Source of the DNA: Nemophila menziesii
Lineage: Eukaryota; Streptophyta; Magnoliopsida; Boraginales; Hydrophyllaceae
Direction of reading: 5' to 3'
Length of the DNA stretch: 64,000 bases
Assembly: GCA_029959085.1 (NCBI GenBank)
Contig: JARWIR010000014.1
Span: 11,144,001-11,208,000 of the forward strand
Below are positions 31,680-45,413 of this stretch, one piece after another. The stretch's first letter is position 1. Every line of letters begins with the position of its first letter. Below the pieces are notes generated by a model. That model saw only the letters and a list, made by a program, of their open reading frames with translations. It made no database searches and was not told the origin of the DNA. The position numbers and the translations under genes were made by a program.

Positions 31680-32157
31680 TGGTGGGTCCTGGGGTGTTAT
31701 AAAATTAATGCGATAAATAAAAGGAACCACAATACCGCAAGTGCACGGTTGTCCAAGTAATATCTGATAAACCGGGTTTCGTTCTCAGGGACGGATTAGG
31801 TATAACTCTGGTATTAATCAACTAATAGAAATAATTGCTCGAAAGAAAATTAAAATAATATGATTTTTGTTTGGTTTTCTTAAAAACTAAAGATGCAATA
31901 AAATAAAGACTAATTAAAATAAATAACTGACAAGAAATAATGCAAATAAAAGAACTAACTTCAGATCTGAGAGATACTTGAGTCTCGCAAGGAATCCACC
32001 TAATTAATATAATATATGCTTTGTTTAAGGGTAGAATTGGTATTATTATATTAGTCGGGACTCTAATGTAACCTAGCCACCGTTAAGGTGGATCTAGGAG
32101 CTATCCTAAAGTACTATAAACCCCTATATGGGTGAATATGCCTCTTCAGAAGATATG
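31680..32157 (-). repeat. LTR fragment F (copy 2)
   Basis: Duplicate of 1832-2309. It begins TGGTGGGTCCTGGGGTG; the G replacing T near 31694 is one of the differences between copies. The preceding 230 bases are the same non-coding spacer as 1601-1831. Confidence 0.7.
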
Positions 32158-32592
32158 TACTATAAACCTAATATGACTATATTTTTCTTCTAATCATCAA
32201 ATTTTAAATTTCATACGTGATTTAAGTGAAATTAAATTATTGCTCATTTCTTTCATAATATCGAGCTAATTCTGGACGTCTTTCATGTGGTCTTTAGTTC
32301 GATGTTGCCGGAGTAACACAATTGTCCCACACAAAGTTCATGCAAGGCATAGGTTAAGATTTCGCATAAAAACATAGTACACAAATTTATATATCTTTAA
32401 AAGAAATGAGTTTGTACTTGGATGACATCATTGTATACTCTCTTAGTGACATTAATATTGTATTTCATCTACCTTTCTCTGGTATATTTGATTAAGACCT
32501 TTATATACCAATATCTAATAAGAATCTTTAGGTAGTCTACACTCCCATAACAATCACAAATAATGTGGATAGAAATGTTTCAACCTTTTCTA
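32158..32592 (+). pseudogene. Unassigned stretch with RT-like scrap (copy 2)
   Basis: Duplicate of 2310-2744; the YLDDIIVYS reading lies at about 32412-32471. Confidence 0.35.
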
Positions 32593-34309
32593 TCACAACC
32601 TTTTCTATCTCGAATCTCTAAATCAAACTCTTATAACAATAAAAGCCATCTGATTAAACGTGGCTTAACATCTTTCTTCTCCATAAGGTACTTAATAGTA
32701 GAATGATCGGTAAACACGACAATTTTTGCCCCAAGGAGGTTAGAACGAAACTTGTCAAATGCATAAACAACAACTAAAAGTTTCTTATCAGTCACTGTAT
32801 AATTTATCTGAGCACTAGTGAAAGTCTTACTCGCATAGTTGATAGAATGGAATACCTTATCTTTTCTTTGACCTAACACAACACCCATCACTAGCATCAC
32901 ACATAACTTCAAACAGAATCTTCCACTCAGGAGGTAACACAATAGACACGGTATAAGCTTCTCTTTAATATCTTGAAAAGCCTTCATGTAAGCTTCATCA
33001 AAAAGGAATTTGGCGTCCTTTTCAAGTAAGTTACACAATGGCTTAGAAATCTTCGAAAAATCCTTAATGAAACGGCGATAGAAACCAGCATGGCCTAAAA
33101 AGTTTTTCAACCCTTTTACAGAAATAGTAGGGCGAAGAGTCTTAATTACCTCAATCTTAGCTCGATCAAATTCTTAGCCTGTACTCGAAACCTTGTGCCC
33201 CAACACTATACCCTCACGAACCATAAAATGACATTTTTTCCATTTCAAAACCAAATCAGTTTCCTTGCATCTAATCAATATCTTTTCCAAGTTCTATAAA
33301 TACTCATGAAAGTAATCACCAAACAAAAAAAAGTCATCCATAAATACCTCAACGAAATTATCGATCATATCCCAGAAAATCGCCATCATACATCTCTGAA
33401 AATTAGCTGGTGCATTGCATAATCCAAATGGCATCCTTCAGAAGGAAAAGGTACCAAAAGGACATGTAAAAGTCTTCTGTGTTGGTCTTTTGGATCTACA
33501 TAAATTTGATTGTACCCTGAATACCCATCCAAAAAGCAATAATACTCTCTACCAGCCAATTTATCTAACATTTGATATATGAAAGGAAGAGGGAAGTGAT
33601 CTTTTCTGGTAGCCTTATTCAGCTTACGATAATCCATACATACTCTCCAAACGACTACTTTCCTCAAGGGAATGGCTTCATTCTATGCATTTAGGACGGT
33701 AGTGATACCACCCTTCTTTGGTACGCACTGAACTAGACTTACCCATTCACTAGTAGCTATGGGATAAATGATTCCCGCATCTAGTAACTTAATAACTTCT
33801 TTGTTCACCACTTCTTTCATAGCTGGCATCAATCTCCTTTGGACTTCAACTGAGCATGCACTATCATCCTCAAGAATAATTTTGTGTTAGTAATAGGAAG
33901 GACTAATAAATTTGATGTCAGCAATAGTCCAACCAATCGCTTCCTTATTAGCTCTTAGTACACACAACAGTTTATCTTTTTGAGGACCTGATAAAGTAGC
34001 TGAAACAATAACATGTAATGTGTCATTAGTACCTAAATACGCATACCTCAAGTGTGCTGGTAATGGCTTTTCTTCCAGTTGAGGGGGAAATTCAATGGAT
34101 GGTTTCTTTTTAGTAGTGATCTCCCTTGGTTCTCTTACAAGTTCATAGGCAGCGCGCCTGTGTTTTGGATTCTCAGAATTAAGAGCTGCCACTGTCTCCA
34201 CAAGCTCTTCCATCATCTCAGGTAAGTCAAGTGTAAGGGCAGCCTGCAAGATATTATCATAATCGCAATAGTCATATACCTCTTGCGCGGCATGCTCTAC
34301 TACATCCAT
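32593..34309 (-). pseudogene. pol: Element G pol remnant (copy 2)
   Basis: RT and RNase H remnant as at 2745-4461. FMDD is intact at 33333-33344. A proline-to-glutamine change near 33406 is specific to this copy. Confidence 0.85.
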
Positions 34310-34768
34310 TCTGAAGCAGTCCTCTTGGAATCTAGAAATTTCATCGCCCTAAAAATATTGAACTTTACCTCCTCGTCTTGGATTCGTATAGTTAATTCTC
34401 CGTTTTCTACATCAATCAAAGTACGCCCCGTGGCTAGGAATGGTCGTACCAAAATGATGGGGACATTCATATCCACGTCGTATTCAAGAATAACAAAATC
34501 AACAGAAAAAATTACAGTACCTGCCTTGACGAGGACATCATCTATTCGTCCCTCAGAATGTACGAGGGATCTGTCAGCCATTTGTAAGACCATAGAGGTA
34601 GGTCTCGCATTACCCACCTTCAACTTATCAAAAAATTACTTGAGCATGAGATTGATACTCGCACCCAAATCGCACAAAACTTTTCCTTGTCACTCATTAC
34701 CAATAGAAATCAAAATCGTAAAACTCCCAAAATCAAGTAACTTAGGTGGCAACTTACTTCGACAGATG
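34300..34768 (-). pseudogene. pol: Element G protease remnant (copy 2)
   Basis: Same as 4452-4920, with the same stop after the catalytic segment. Confidence 0.8.
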
Positions 34769-34869
34769 ACACTACACTCTTCTGGCAACCCTATCATCTC
34801 ATTATCACAATATGGCCTTTTATTAGCGAGTGCTCTTTTCACAATACTTCGGTACATCTTTTATAGCAT

Positions 34870-36158
34870 CTAAAACGGTATGCTAACGCTAAGACCTCTC
34901 ACTATATTTAAAATTCTCTGATAATCCGCCATATTTCCTTTCTTCTGAACTCTTGAGGGAAAAGGTGGAGGAGGGCTTGTTTCTACCACATCTTTCTTCT
35001 TAGGTATTTCCGGAATCTTCTCCACTTCCACTACTTCTGGTTCAACATCTTTGCCTTCCCCATCCTTTACCGTTTTTGTTTTTACAGTTGTTTCTTTTTC
35101 TTTCACAACGGGAAAAGGAGGTGGGGGAAGCTTCTTACAACTTCTGAGTGCTATAGCATTGCAATCTTCTTTTTGCTTTGGATTTTCGGTGTCACTTGGG
35201 AGTTGCCTTTGAGGACGCTGATTCAGTTGCTTTGCCATCTGAGCCATCTGTTTTCTAACATCTTAATTGTTGCAGCAGAAGATTGTTGCTCTTGGCAAGC
35301 TTTTGTTTGAAGGGCAATCAATTGTTGTAATGTCAGATTAATATCTAACGCACCTTATTGAGGTTGAGCAGGTAGGGATTTTTGATTCATGGTATCATCA
35401 TAGGTGTTTTGAGGAGGTTGTCTCTGAGCTTGATTTCCGTAACCTTTTCCCCTTTGTAGTTACTTTGTGGTCTAGGTTGATAGTTGTTACCTTGGGGACG
35501 CGGCTGATATGCATAAGTCGGATTGGCGGCCCCCCTTCGATTCGAATACTGGAAACCCAGATGGTTTCTATTTGGTTGATACCCTTGACTACCTGAACTG
35601 TAATTCCCTCAGTTAGAAACAAACATTATGGATTCTGGATTACTTTGACAATGCTCCCAGTCATGATCTTGTACACCACAATTTGAACATCCATATATTT
35701 ATTGAGTAACCTTAACATCTGCCCTTCTACTCGAAAACCTTTCTTTAACAACTAAGGTGAGCTGTTTTAATTGTTGCTCGAATGTATTCTTCAATTTATT
35801 CTCGAATGAGGAGATTTTCTCATCAATTCCAACACTACTTTCTTTTCCACCTCGAATAGGTGTTCTTGCTGTATTCCAACCCTGCTCATTCTTCACAGTT
35901 CGATTTAGAATAATCTTAGCATATGCTGGAGCTACCTGGTAAGAATCCACCACCACATAATAAATCAAGGTCTTTTATCGATCTTCCATCAAGGCCTTTA
36001 TAAAATATCTTCATTTGTTGTGGTTCTATAAGGCCATGATCAGGAACTCTACTCAAACACAACTGAAATCTTGTCCAACATCTTCCCAATTTTTCTTCTT
36101 GTTCTTGTAGAAATGATGTGAAATCAACCTATGCATCTAATCTCATGTTACTCGGATA
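34870..36158 (-). pseudogene. gag: Element G gag C-terminal half (copy 2)
   Basis: Same as 5022-6310, with the zinc knuckle near 35693-35653. One residue differs near 35203 (LPSDTENPK is preceded by Q instead of E). Confidence 0.8.
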
Positions 36159-36163
36159 GTAAC

Positions 36164-37695
36164 TGGTGTCGCCTAGGGTGTTCTAAAAATATGATAAATA
36201 AACGCTGAAAATAATGCACTAAAGCACCATAGACAAGCACGGTACTGCAAGTATTACAGGACGTATGCAAGTTTTAATGATAAGAAGATTCGTTCTCAGG
36301 GACTTAGTGTGTTATACGAATGTGTAAATAAATTCGAGTAAGAAGCAAGTAATTAAAAGACAGAAAATAACAGAGGATAATTCGATATAATTAATTAAAC
36401 TAAGGAAAAATAAAAGACAATAATTAAAAGATAAGAAATATGAGATGAGAAGTATACCTTAGGTTTTGCTAGTATGCACTAATCCTTCTAATTCTTTCTA
36501 TCAAATTCTAGTTATTAAGAGAGATAATTAGCTCTTAGATATTTAGTCAGGATTCTAAATTCCCATACCTTAGACCTTGAGAGCGACTAAGGGGGCTACA
36601 AACACATCATGAGGTAGCCTAAACCTTGGGTAATCAAGCGCCACCAAGGCCCTAAGCAATTCAATTCCAAACATGATGACAGTGATTAAATTATACCCTA
36701 ATGACTATCTAGCTAGAATTAGTGTTGTCAAGACCAATATCGACACTAGACGTTATGTGGTGTTTTAATAATTAGACACCCAGTTAAGGTGAACATCTAA
36801 CTACTATTAAGAAAGCCTAAAGTGATCAATTCTAGGACAGACAATAATTCAAAACACATAAACAGATATATAGGTAAGCAGCTCAGATTAAAACATATAA
36901 TTCCCAAAGAAACTTAGATAGAAAGAAAATAGAATTCATAGATTATACATGATGCAAAACCCAAGCTATGGAAAAATTAGTTCATACCTGAAGGAAATAA
37001 ACTAAAAGAAATAATGAAAGACTTCATCTTGCTCTCTACAATATTTCTGATTATAAGAAACCTAAGGACTAATTACAATGAGGCAAGGATGATTTACAAG
37101 TGATATAAGGGTGTATTTATAGGTGTTTAGAAGCCCTAATTCGTTTTCTTGAAGGAGAAGGTAAGTAGTGGACTCCTAGCCCAACTCAAATTCGTAACCC
37201 TAAAATATGAAATCAAGCCCGTTTTTGTTTTGGTCCTAACAGCTTCAATTCTTATCCGTTTGATGCGTATGAGTAGTCGAAATTCATCTTCGCGGAAAGA
37301 TCTTTAACTTTGCACTTGAACGGTTCTCCAAATTCCCCACCGATTTTGAGATGTAAGCTAATTTGTGGTCGTAGGTGCTGGAATTCAGATTTATAGCAGC
37401 TTTTCCTTTTCCATATTTTTAGATTTTCTTTCCATATCTCCAATTTCCATGCTTATCTTCTTTCCATATCTCTTAGTCTTTAAATTGGACTCTAATTAAT
37501 CTCCATAATTATCTTTAAAGCTTCACACTAAATAAATAATTAAACCCAATATGCTCTAAAAATAATAATTTACTAAATCAAGACTAGAAATAGGAAAGTG
37601 TAGCATTTCTCAAGAAAATCGACTAAAAAGACTTCTAAATCACTAAAAATGACGTCTCATCGTAATATTAATTCATGACAAATGAGGAGACATCA
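36164..37695 (-). mobile_element. Solo LTR H (copy 2)
   Basis: Duplicate of 6316-7847, flanked by GTAAC at 36159-36163 and 37696-37700. Both copies share the same flanks, so H was already solo before the duplication. Confidence 0.92.
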
Positions 37696-37700
37696 GTAAC

Positions 37701-38190
37701 TATCAAAAAATGCTGTTTGTAGCTCATCCCAATTGTTTATTGCTCCTGGTTCTTGTGAATCATGCCACTCACTAGTTGCGTCTATCACGAAAAATTTGAA
37801 ATTAGCATAGTACATTTGCTCTTTTGTCACTCCTTGCATTATATATGAATCGCATATTTGCATGAACTTTTGTACTGTACGAATAGGATCTTATCCAGGT
37901 ACTCCACGAAAGTTTCCGAAATTTAGAAATTGGGATAACATACCAGGGTCGGGTCTATACCGTGCAACATTAATGTTAGCAGGACCAATACCAAGAGCAG
38001 GAGCACGATAAGGAACTTGTTCTGGACCATGTATGAACCGTGGATCGTTATTCACTGGGGTTTGAGCTTGTTGTACATGTGGATGATTTTGTTGATTGTT
38101 GAGAATTGAATGGTTATGAATAACTGGTGGCACTAGTGGATCGCCATACGCGTCCAACTCAATGTCAGGATCTTCATTATTATGAATATT
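37701..38190 (-). pseudogene. gag: Element G gag N-terminal half (copy 2)
   Basis: Same as 7853-8342, including the stop near 37891. Confidence 0.75.
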
Positions 38191-38402
38191 TAAATCCTCA
38201 ACTTCTCTTTATTTCATTGCTTTTTCTCTTGCCTCTTTCTTTCTTTTGTTTTTATCTCGGTTTAACCTCTCGGGGTTTGAGTACATACACCAAAACCGTA
38301 AAACCTGAGAAAGAACCAAAACAAAGAAAAGCGTAAAAATGAAAATAAAAATAAAAATACAATTAAACACTAAAGGATTAACACCGGGGTTACACGCTAT
38401 CG

Positions 38403-38420
38403 TCCCCGTCACCGGCGCCA
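38403..38420 (-). promoter_or_regulatory. Primer-binding site of element G (copy 2)
   Basis: Identical to 8555-8572: tRNA-Asp type, 16/18. Confidence 0.85.
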
Positions 38421-38424
38421 AACT

Positions 38425-40010
38425 TGGTGGGTCCTTGTGTGTTATAAAATAATGTGATAAAGATTGTGGACTCACAAACCGCAAGTGTACGGTTGTCCAA
38501 GTAATATACGATAAATCGGTTTCGTTCTCAGGGACTGACTAGGTACAACTCAGCTGTGGATCAAATAGTGAAGTAATTGCAAGTGCAAAAAAGTAAATGA
38601 TATAAAGTTTGTTTTGATTTTTGTTTTAGAACTAAAGTGAACATAATGTAAAATACTAAATTAATTAAACTGAAATGAAAAGTAAAACAAGTAAAAGAGT
38701 TGGACGCAAGGCGAGAAGTAGTACTTGAGTCTCACTAGGGTTTCACCTAAACCATCTTAATTAATGTTTTCTGTTAAGGGATAAATTGTTATATATATGC
38801 TAGTCGGGGCTCTAAAGTCTCTTAGCCCCCGTCAGGGTGGACCTAAGAGCTCTCCTACGGTATTATAAACTCCATATGGATGATTATAACTAATTTCATA
38901 TGGTTCGAGTTCTTTACCTCATTGGTTATTGGTTAGTCAAGCCTGTCAAGGTCATTGGTGAATACCAACGACAATTACCTAGGTCTGTATCTAAACCCCC
39001 CGTCGAGATGATCACTGCGCCACTATAGTGAATAGCCTAGATACCAAAAATTACCCATAGTTCATGACGCTAAAGATAATAATTCAAGAATGAAATAAAA
39101 TCCAACATAAAATAACGAATTCAATTTAAATTACGAAATTCCAAATTAGAAAAAAATTAAATAATCAAGTCAGGGTTCAACCCAATTCGCGGTTCTCAAG
39201 TACAAGAGAAATTTAGCTCATAATTGAAAGAAAAACTAAATTAATAAAAATAAATGAACTCATGTAAATTACAGAAATAAAAGATAAGAAAACCTAATTA
39301 AAGATTGGGTTTGGCTGTGATTTGGAGAAGATGACTTCTCCAGCTCTTAGCTTTCTCCTTTTCCTTGCATCTGACTTTCTCTCTAGCTTTTCTGACTTTT
39401 TGTAAATTGAGTTGTGTGTAAAATAAAAGTCAAAAGGTCTATTTATAAACTCAAAATCGGACTTGGGCTATTACTTAAGTGAATTAATCAAATATTAAAA
39501 AGCCCAAGTCCCATCTTCTAATTATAATCCCGTAACTGGTATGCAACCCTCACTAAAATGGTTGTACCTTTCTCAAATCACTCCGAATTGATCCGTTCAA
39601 GTTGCTAAATCTTCGTAACACAATAAGGAACCTAAGCTTGTTACACGACTCAAGGCTAAATCCAAGTGTAAGTGGCTAAAAATTAGCAATCAATATCAGC
39701 CTTCCAGATTTGCAGCTTTCCTTGTCAATTCGGGAATCTTTTCTCGCCTTTGACTTTTCTACACGATCTAAGACTTTAATTCTTGATTCATCTCCTTGTA
39801 TTGATGCTCCCTAGCATCCATGGACCTACAAGCTTTGCACTAAAAACAACCCATTTAACGTGCAAAAGCTTAATAAATGAAAAATGATAAATTCCAAGGA
39901 GAGAAAATGAAATATAACGAAATAACTCTAAAAGTCTATCATTTAGTCAATTATTATCCTAAAATGATGTATCCTAAGGACATAAAAGTAGAATAAAAAG
40001 GGAGACATCA
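38425..40010 (-). repeat. 5' LTR of element G (copy 2)
   Basis: Duplicate of 8577-10166 but 4 bp shorter (TTCGGG near 39728). TATA box at 39440-39447 (sense TATAAATA). Confidence 0.88.
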
Positions 40011-40083
40011 GCACCACCATCATTTTCTTGTTGATCTTTTGCCATATCTATGTATGAGATCGCATCTCTTTATTGAAAATGTG

Positions 40084-41344
40084 GTTTTTTCTTTTTTAGT
40101 CCTTGGTTTATTTTATCCTTGCTCGACGGAACCTTTGTAGGTTTAAATAGTTGTTTTACGTTACGAGGTGATCATGAAGATCTGTCTTTTTACTTTTACT
40201 CGACACCCCTTTCACAGGGTTGCAGTTAGGTATATTTTATGAGTTGATCACAAATATTTAGCTTCAGGTTTTACTATACAACCCCTTTAGATGGTGGGAA
40301 CAAGGTTTCCGTTAAGGGTAATCACAAATATCTATTTTTATATTTTACTCGACAAACCTTGCACAGGGTTGGACCACGACTTTTTTGTAAGGTGGTTGTT
40401 AAGAATCAACCCATTTATTTTACTTGACAACCCCTTTGTAGCGTTTAATTGAGGTTTTATTTTAAGAGATGTCCCTGATGATCTACCTTTTTACTATTTC
40501 TTGTCAACCCCTTCGCAGGGTTGGACCGAGATTTTATTTTGTGAGATGATCCTGAAGATCTTCCTTTTGACTTTTACCCGACAACCCAATCACACGGTTG
40601 GAACGAGGATAATTTTATGAGGATATCACAAATATATACCTTTAGGTTTTACTCGACAAACCCTTTAAAGATTTGGTTTGAGGTCTATTTATGAGGTGAT
40701 CATAAATATATACCTTTATGTTTTACTCAAAAAGCCCCCTTCGAAGGGTTAGTCTGAAATATATTTAACAAGGTTATCACAAATATCTATATTTAGATTT
40801 TACTCGATAACACCTTTGCAAGGTTGGACCAAGGTTAATATTTGTAAGGTGATAGGTAAGATTATATCCTTTTCTTTTTTTCAACAACCCTTTGTGGGAA
40901 TTAATCGATGTTTAATATTAGGAGGTGATCGTGAATATCTACCTTCAGAGATTTACTCAACACCCGTTTTGCATGGTTGGGCCAGGATTTATTACATGAG
41001 GTGTTAAAGAATCTCTACCCTTTAGACTTAGCTTGAAAATATTTCCAAAAGGTTGAGTTGAGGTTTGGTTTTTGAGAGGTGATCATGAAGATCTACATTT
41101 AGGTTTACTCAACAACCCCTTTAAACGGTTGGTCAGAGGTTTAATTTACGAGGCGGTCATGAAGATATACCTTTAGATTCTACTATACAACCTATTTAAA
41201 GGGTTGGTTCGATGTTTATTTACATGCATATCTACCTTTAGGTTTTACTCGACAACATGTCTTAGAGATTGGTTCTAGGTTTATTTTGAGAGGTGATCTG
41301 AATATCTACCCTTTAGATTTTACTCTAAACTTGTCTTTGAGGTT
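40084..41344. repeat. ~76-bp minisatellite (copy 2)
   Basis: Duplicate of 10240-11500, same unit number, with at least two substitutions (near 40951 and 41157). No unit gain or loss is visible between the copies. Confidence 0.9.
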
Positions 41345-42857
41345 TGATGTCTCCTCATTTGTGATAATAAAATCTATTTCTGAGACATCATTTTAAGCGT
41401 ATTTATTAGTTTATAGGTAGATTTTCACATGATTTAGTACACTTTCCTATTTTGGGTCTTGAATTGATTATTTATTATTTTTAGAGCATATTGGGTTTAA
41501 TTATTTATTTAGTGTGAAGCTTTAGAGATATATGGTAATTAATTAGAGTCCAAGTTGGTTCAAAGAGTTAAAGGAAAGAAGATAAACATGGAAATTGAAG
41601 ATAAGGAAGTAAAAGCTAAAAATATGGAAAAGGAAAAGTTGCTATAAATCTGTATTTCTGAACCCACGACCACAAATCAGCTTATACCGTAAAATCAGTG
41701 AGGAATCTGGAGAAACGGTCAAGATCAAACTTGGAGATCTTTCCGAGACGATGAAATTCGACTACTCATACGCCTCAATTGGATGAGTATTGAAACTTCT
41801 AGGACCAAAACAAAAACGGGGCTGATTCCATGTTTTTGGGCTACGAATTTGAGTTGGGTTAGGAGCCCAATGTTTACCTTTTCCTTCAAGAAAACGATTA
41901 GGTCAACCTATATACTATAAATACAGCCTCTTAATACTAGAAAATCATCCTTGGTTAAACCTTAAGCCAAGAGGAAGCTTACAACACAAGAAAAGAAGTC
42001 TGGAAGGAGCTGTTCATCAATAATGTCTTCTTCAACCTTTGAATTTGTAATTTCTTTCTTTTCTTCCATTAGTATGAACTAAATTTCTATTAGCTTGAGT
42101 TTTAGCATATATGTATGAACCCTAGTTTTGATTGACATCTATCTAATTTGGGAATTCTATGTTTTAAATTGAATTATTGTTTTTATTATCTATTTATGTG
42201 TTTGGACTTATATTTTGTGTTCTTGTGGATCGCAACCATATAGAATTACCATCATAGGATTTAAGTAATCATTGACAACGATATATTTAATTACCAGTTT
42301 AGCACATAACATCTAGTGTACGGTTTAGATCTGACAAATCAACCTAACTAGATAATCACCATGGTTTTGTGTATTGCTACTTTACCAATTGGAGGAACAG
42401 TTTGCTTAAGACTCCTTATTGACACAGGTAAACCCTATTTAAAACTACCTAGCGCAATTGGAACCGATTATTGAAATACTACATAATTCACCCTTACATG
42501 TTTAGAACGGCAAAACTAGTGGGGATTACATGCTATTTACTCAAGATAAACTCTCATACTAACTTCTTCTCTTGCATTTATTTTCTGTCTTTACTTTATT
42601 AGTTTAATTTAGTTAATTGAAAAATCAAATAAAAATCTATTTGTCTTTACTTTTTATGCGTTTTAATTGTTCTAGCTTTTAATATTTGCACTTGATTATT
42701 ACATAAGATTCCCCTAACCTTTGTAGTCCCTGCGGAACGAATCTTACTTATTTATTAAAACTTACATACGATCTGTATACTTGCAGAACCGTGCTAGACT
42801 AGGGTGATTAATTGCACTTATTTATATTCTATTTTTATCACACCCTAGTCGACACCA
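41345..42857 (+). repeat. 5' LTR of element C (copy 2)
   Basis: Duplicate of 11501-13013. About five substitutions, for example CCTATACAC to CCTATATAC just before the TATA box (41916-41923). Confidence 0.92.
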
Positions 42858-42863
42858 AGTTTT

Positions 42864-42881
42864 TGGCGCCGCTGCCGGGGA
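42864..42881 (+). promoter_or_regulatory. Primer-binding site of element C (copy 2)
   Basis: Identical to 13020-13037. Confidence 0.92.
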
Positions 42882-42981
42882 CTACATCGTTAGTCCTTGT
42901 GCATATATCTTGTGCTTTTATTTCAGTTAGTTCTATTTTACGCTTTTGTCTTTTTAGTTTTTGTTTTATAGATAGATACAG

Positions 42982-43874
42982 ATGGAGAATCCAAGGATAC
43001 TTGAACTACCCGTCACGTTTAGAGTGCAACCACGCGGAATTCGCACTCCAGAAATCCAAGCCGCTAAATTTAGGCCAAATCCAGGGATGTTAGCGCAATT
43101 TGCAAATCATGGACTTTTTGGCGGTGCTACACGACAAGATCCGATCCGATATATTCAGAAATTCATGCAAATTTTTGATGTTTGTATCGTAAGAGGAAAG
43201 AGCAGATTCTTTAGGAAACAAAGGTTTTGTGTTACTAGATCCTGAAGAAGCCGAACTTTGTATGGAGAGAATTTTTGAGAACGAGAGAAGTTGGCCAAGG
43301 GAACCAGAAGAAAAAGAAGACACTTCAGAATCTCTGAAGCTCAAGGAATTCAGCTAGCAACTCGAAGAACTATAAGAACAAGCTCGAACAATTGCTCAGG
43401 TGAATCTAGTGCGTACTATACCTTCGTGTCCATGCTGTGGATCAAGAAATCATATGTGGGAAAGGTGTATGAATAATCCAGCTTCAGCTTTGTCTATATC
43501 TCATCAAAATAACCAGTGTTCTAACGGTTATGATTATCCTCAAGAAAGCTACGCTAGTTATCAACACCCTCTACAACAGAGAAGTTGGGTCAGGAATCAA
43601 GAGACTTATAATCAAACCCGACCTCAATCATACTATCCACCACAACCTATACATCAAAAAGCGCACATTGTCGAAAAAGCTTATCAAGAACCACCAAAAC
43701 AGTCAATGCAACTAGCAAGGAAAGAACAATCCTTGAGCTTGAATTCGAGTATGGCTAAACTGATGCAAGTAATTGAACAAAATATGAGTATTAGCCAACA
43801 AAAAATTCAGCAAAAGGTGATTAAAAAAATCGAGCATACTCTATCACATTTGGCAAGTACATTGCAAAACAGGC
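42982..43874 (+). pseudogene. gag: Element C gag (copy 2)
   Basis: Same breaks as at 13138-14030. Zinc knuckle near 43427-43468. The last five bases, CAGGC (43870-43874), are the left target duplication of B. Confidence 0.82.
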
Positions 43875-45396
43875 TGGTGTCGCCTAGGGTGTGATAAAAA
43901 TAAGATCAAATTAAGTATGGAAAACTATGCACTCTCACCCTAGACAGGCACAGCACTGCAAGTATTACAGGACGTATGCAAGTTTTAATGATAAGTAGAG
44001 TTCGTTCTCAGGGACTTAAGTGTGTTAATCGCGTAGGAAACAATGACGAGTAAAAGTAAATAATTAAAAGACAGAAAGTAAAGCAAATAGATTTCGAAAA
44101 TAGCAATTAAAACTAAGAAAATAAAGTAAAAGATTAAGAAATATGAGATGAGAAGTATAGCTTAGGTTTTGCTAGTATGCACTAATCCTTCTAATTCTAT
44201 CTATAAATCTAGTTCATAAGGGAGAATATTAGCTCTTGGTAATACTTAGTCAGGATTCTAAATTACCCAATCTTAGACCTTGCGAGCGACTAAGGGGGCT
44301 ACGGCACAACCAAGACGAGGACTCAAATAGGGTTATCAAACGCCACTAAGGCCCTATCCAGCACACTACAATCAATTGGTGATATGGTGGTTAAAACAAA
44401 CCCTAATGACTATCTAGTTAGAAGTATGTTTTGTCAGAACTGCTATCGACACTAGACATTATGTGGTGGTTCAATAGTTAAACACCCAGTTACGGTGACC
44501 ATCTAACTACTCTTAAAACAATCCTAAAGTGATCAATTCTAGGAAAGACAGTAAATCAAAACACATAAGCAAATATAAAATAAGTAGCTAATATCATATT
44601 AAAACATATAATTCCCAAAGAAACTTAGATAGAAGAATTAGAATTCATAGATTATACATATGCAAAACCCAAGCTATGGGAGGTTTAGTTCATACCTGAA
44701 GGAAATAAACTAAAAGAAATTACAAAAGACATCATCTTGCTCTCTACAATAAACTGGAAGAATAAAACCTTAAGAACTAATTACTATGAGGCAAGGATGA
44801 TTTACAAGTGATATAAGGGTGTATTTATAGGTGTTTAGAAGACCTAATTCGTTTTCTTGAGGAATAGTTAAGGTAATGGACTTTTAGCCCAACTCAAATT
44901 CGTATGGAAATAAAGATAAACACTGCTGCACCGTTTTGAGCGTATCTTCTTCGTTATTGGTCCGATTTTACTCCACAAGATACCAAAAGAATCGCAACAG
45001 AATTATCTAGGCCCTTTAGAAGGAAATCTCCAAATTCGGCCTATTTCTTAGGTAAAAACACCAATCTTTAGACGAGTGTGCAGAATCCCAGATTTAGGCA
45101 GCTTTTCCTTTTCCATCTTTTTACCTTTTATTTCCTTTTCTCCAATTACCATGCTAATCTCTTTCCATAAGTTGTTGTCTTTGACTTGGACTCTAATTAA
45201 TCTCCATAATTATCTTTAAAGCTACACACTAAATAAACAATTAAACCCAATATGCTCTAAAAATATTATTTCTACAAATCAAGACACAAAATAGGAAAGT
45301 GCACTAAAACTCAAGAAAATCGACATTATTGACTTCTAAAACACTAAAAATGATGTCTCATCTTAACATAAATCTATCACAAATGAGGAGACATCA
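43875..45396 (-). repeat. 3' LTR of element B (copy 2)
   Basis: Duplicate of 14031-15552. GTAC is changed to GCAC near 43951, and AGATT to ATATT near 44599. The PPT follows at 45397-45413. Confidence 0.93.
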
Positions 45397-45413
45397 AGAC
45401 CCCCAACTCAAAG

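Larger units (their letters stand above)
32593..40010 (-). mobile_element. Element G (copy 2)
   Basis: Duplicate of 2745-10166 with the same internal order and breaks. Noted differences include two G to A changes near 32914 and 32947 and one in the LTR near 39172, plus a 4-bp deletion near 39730. Confidence 0.85.
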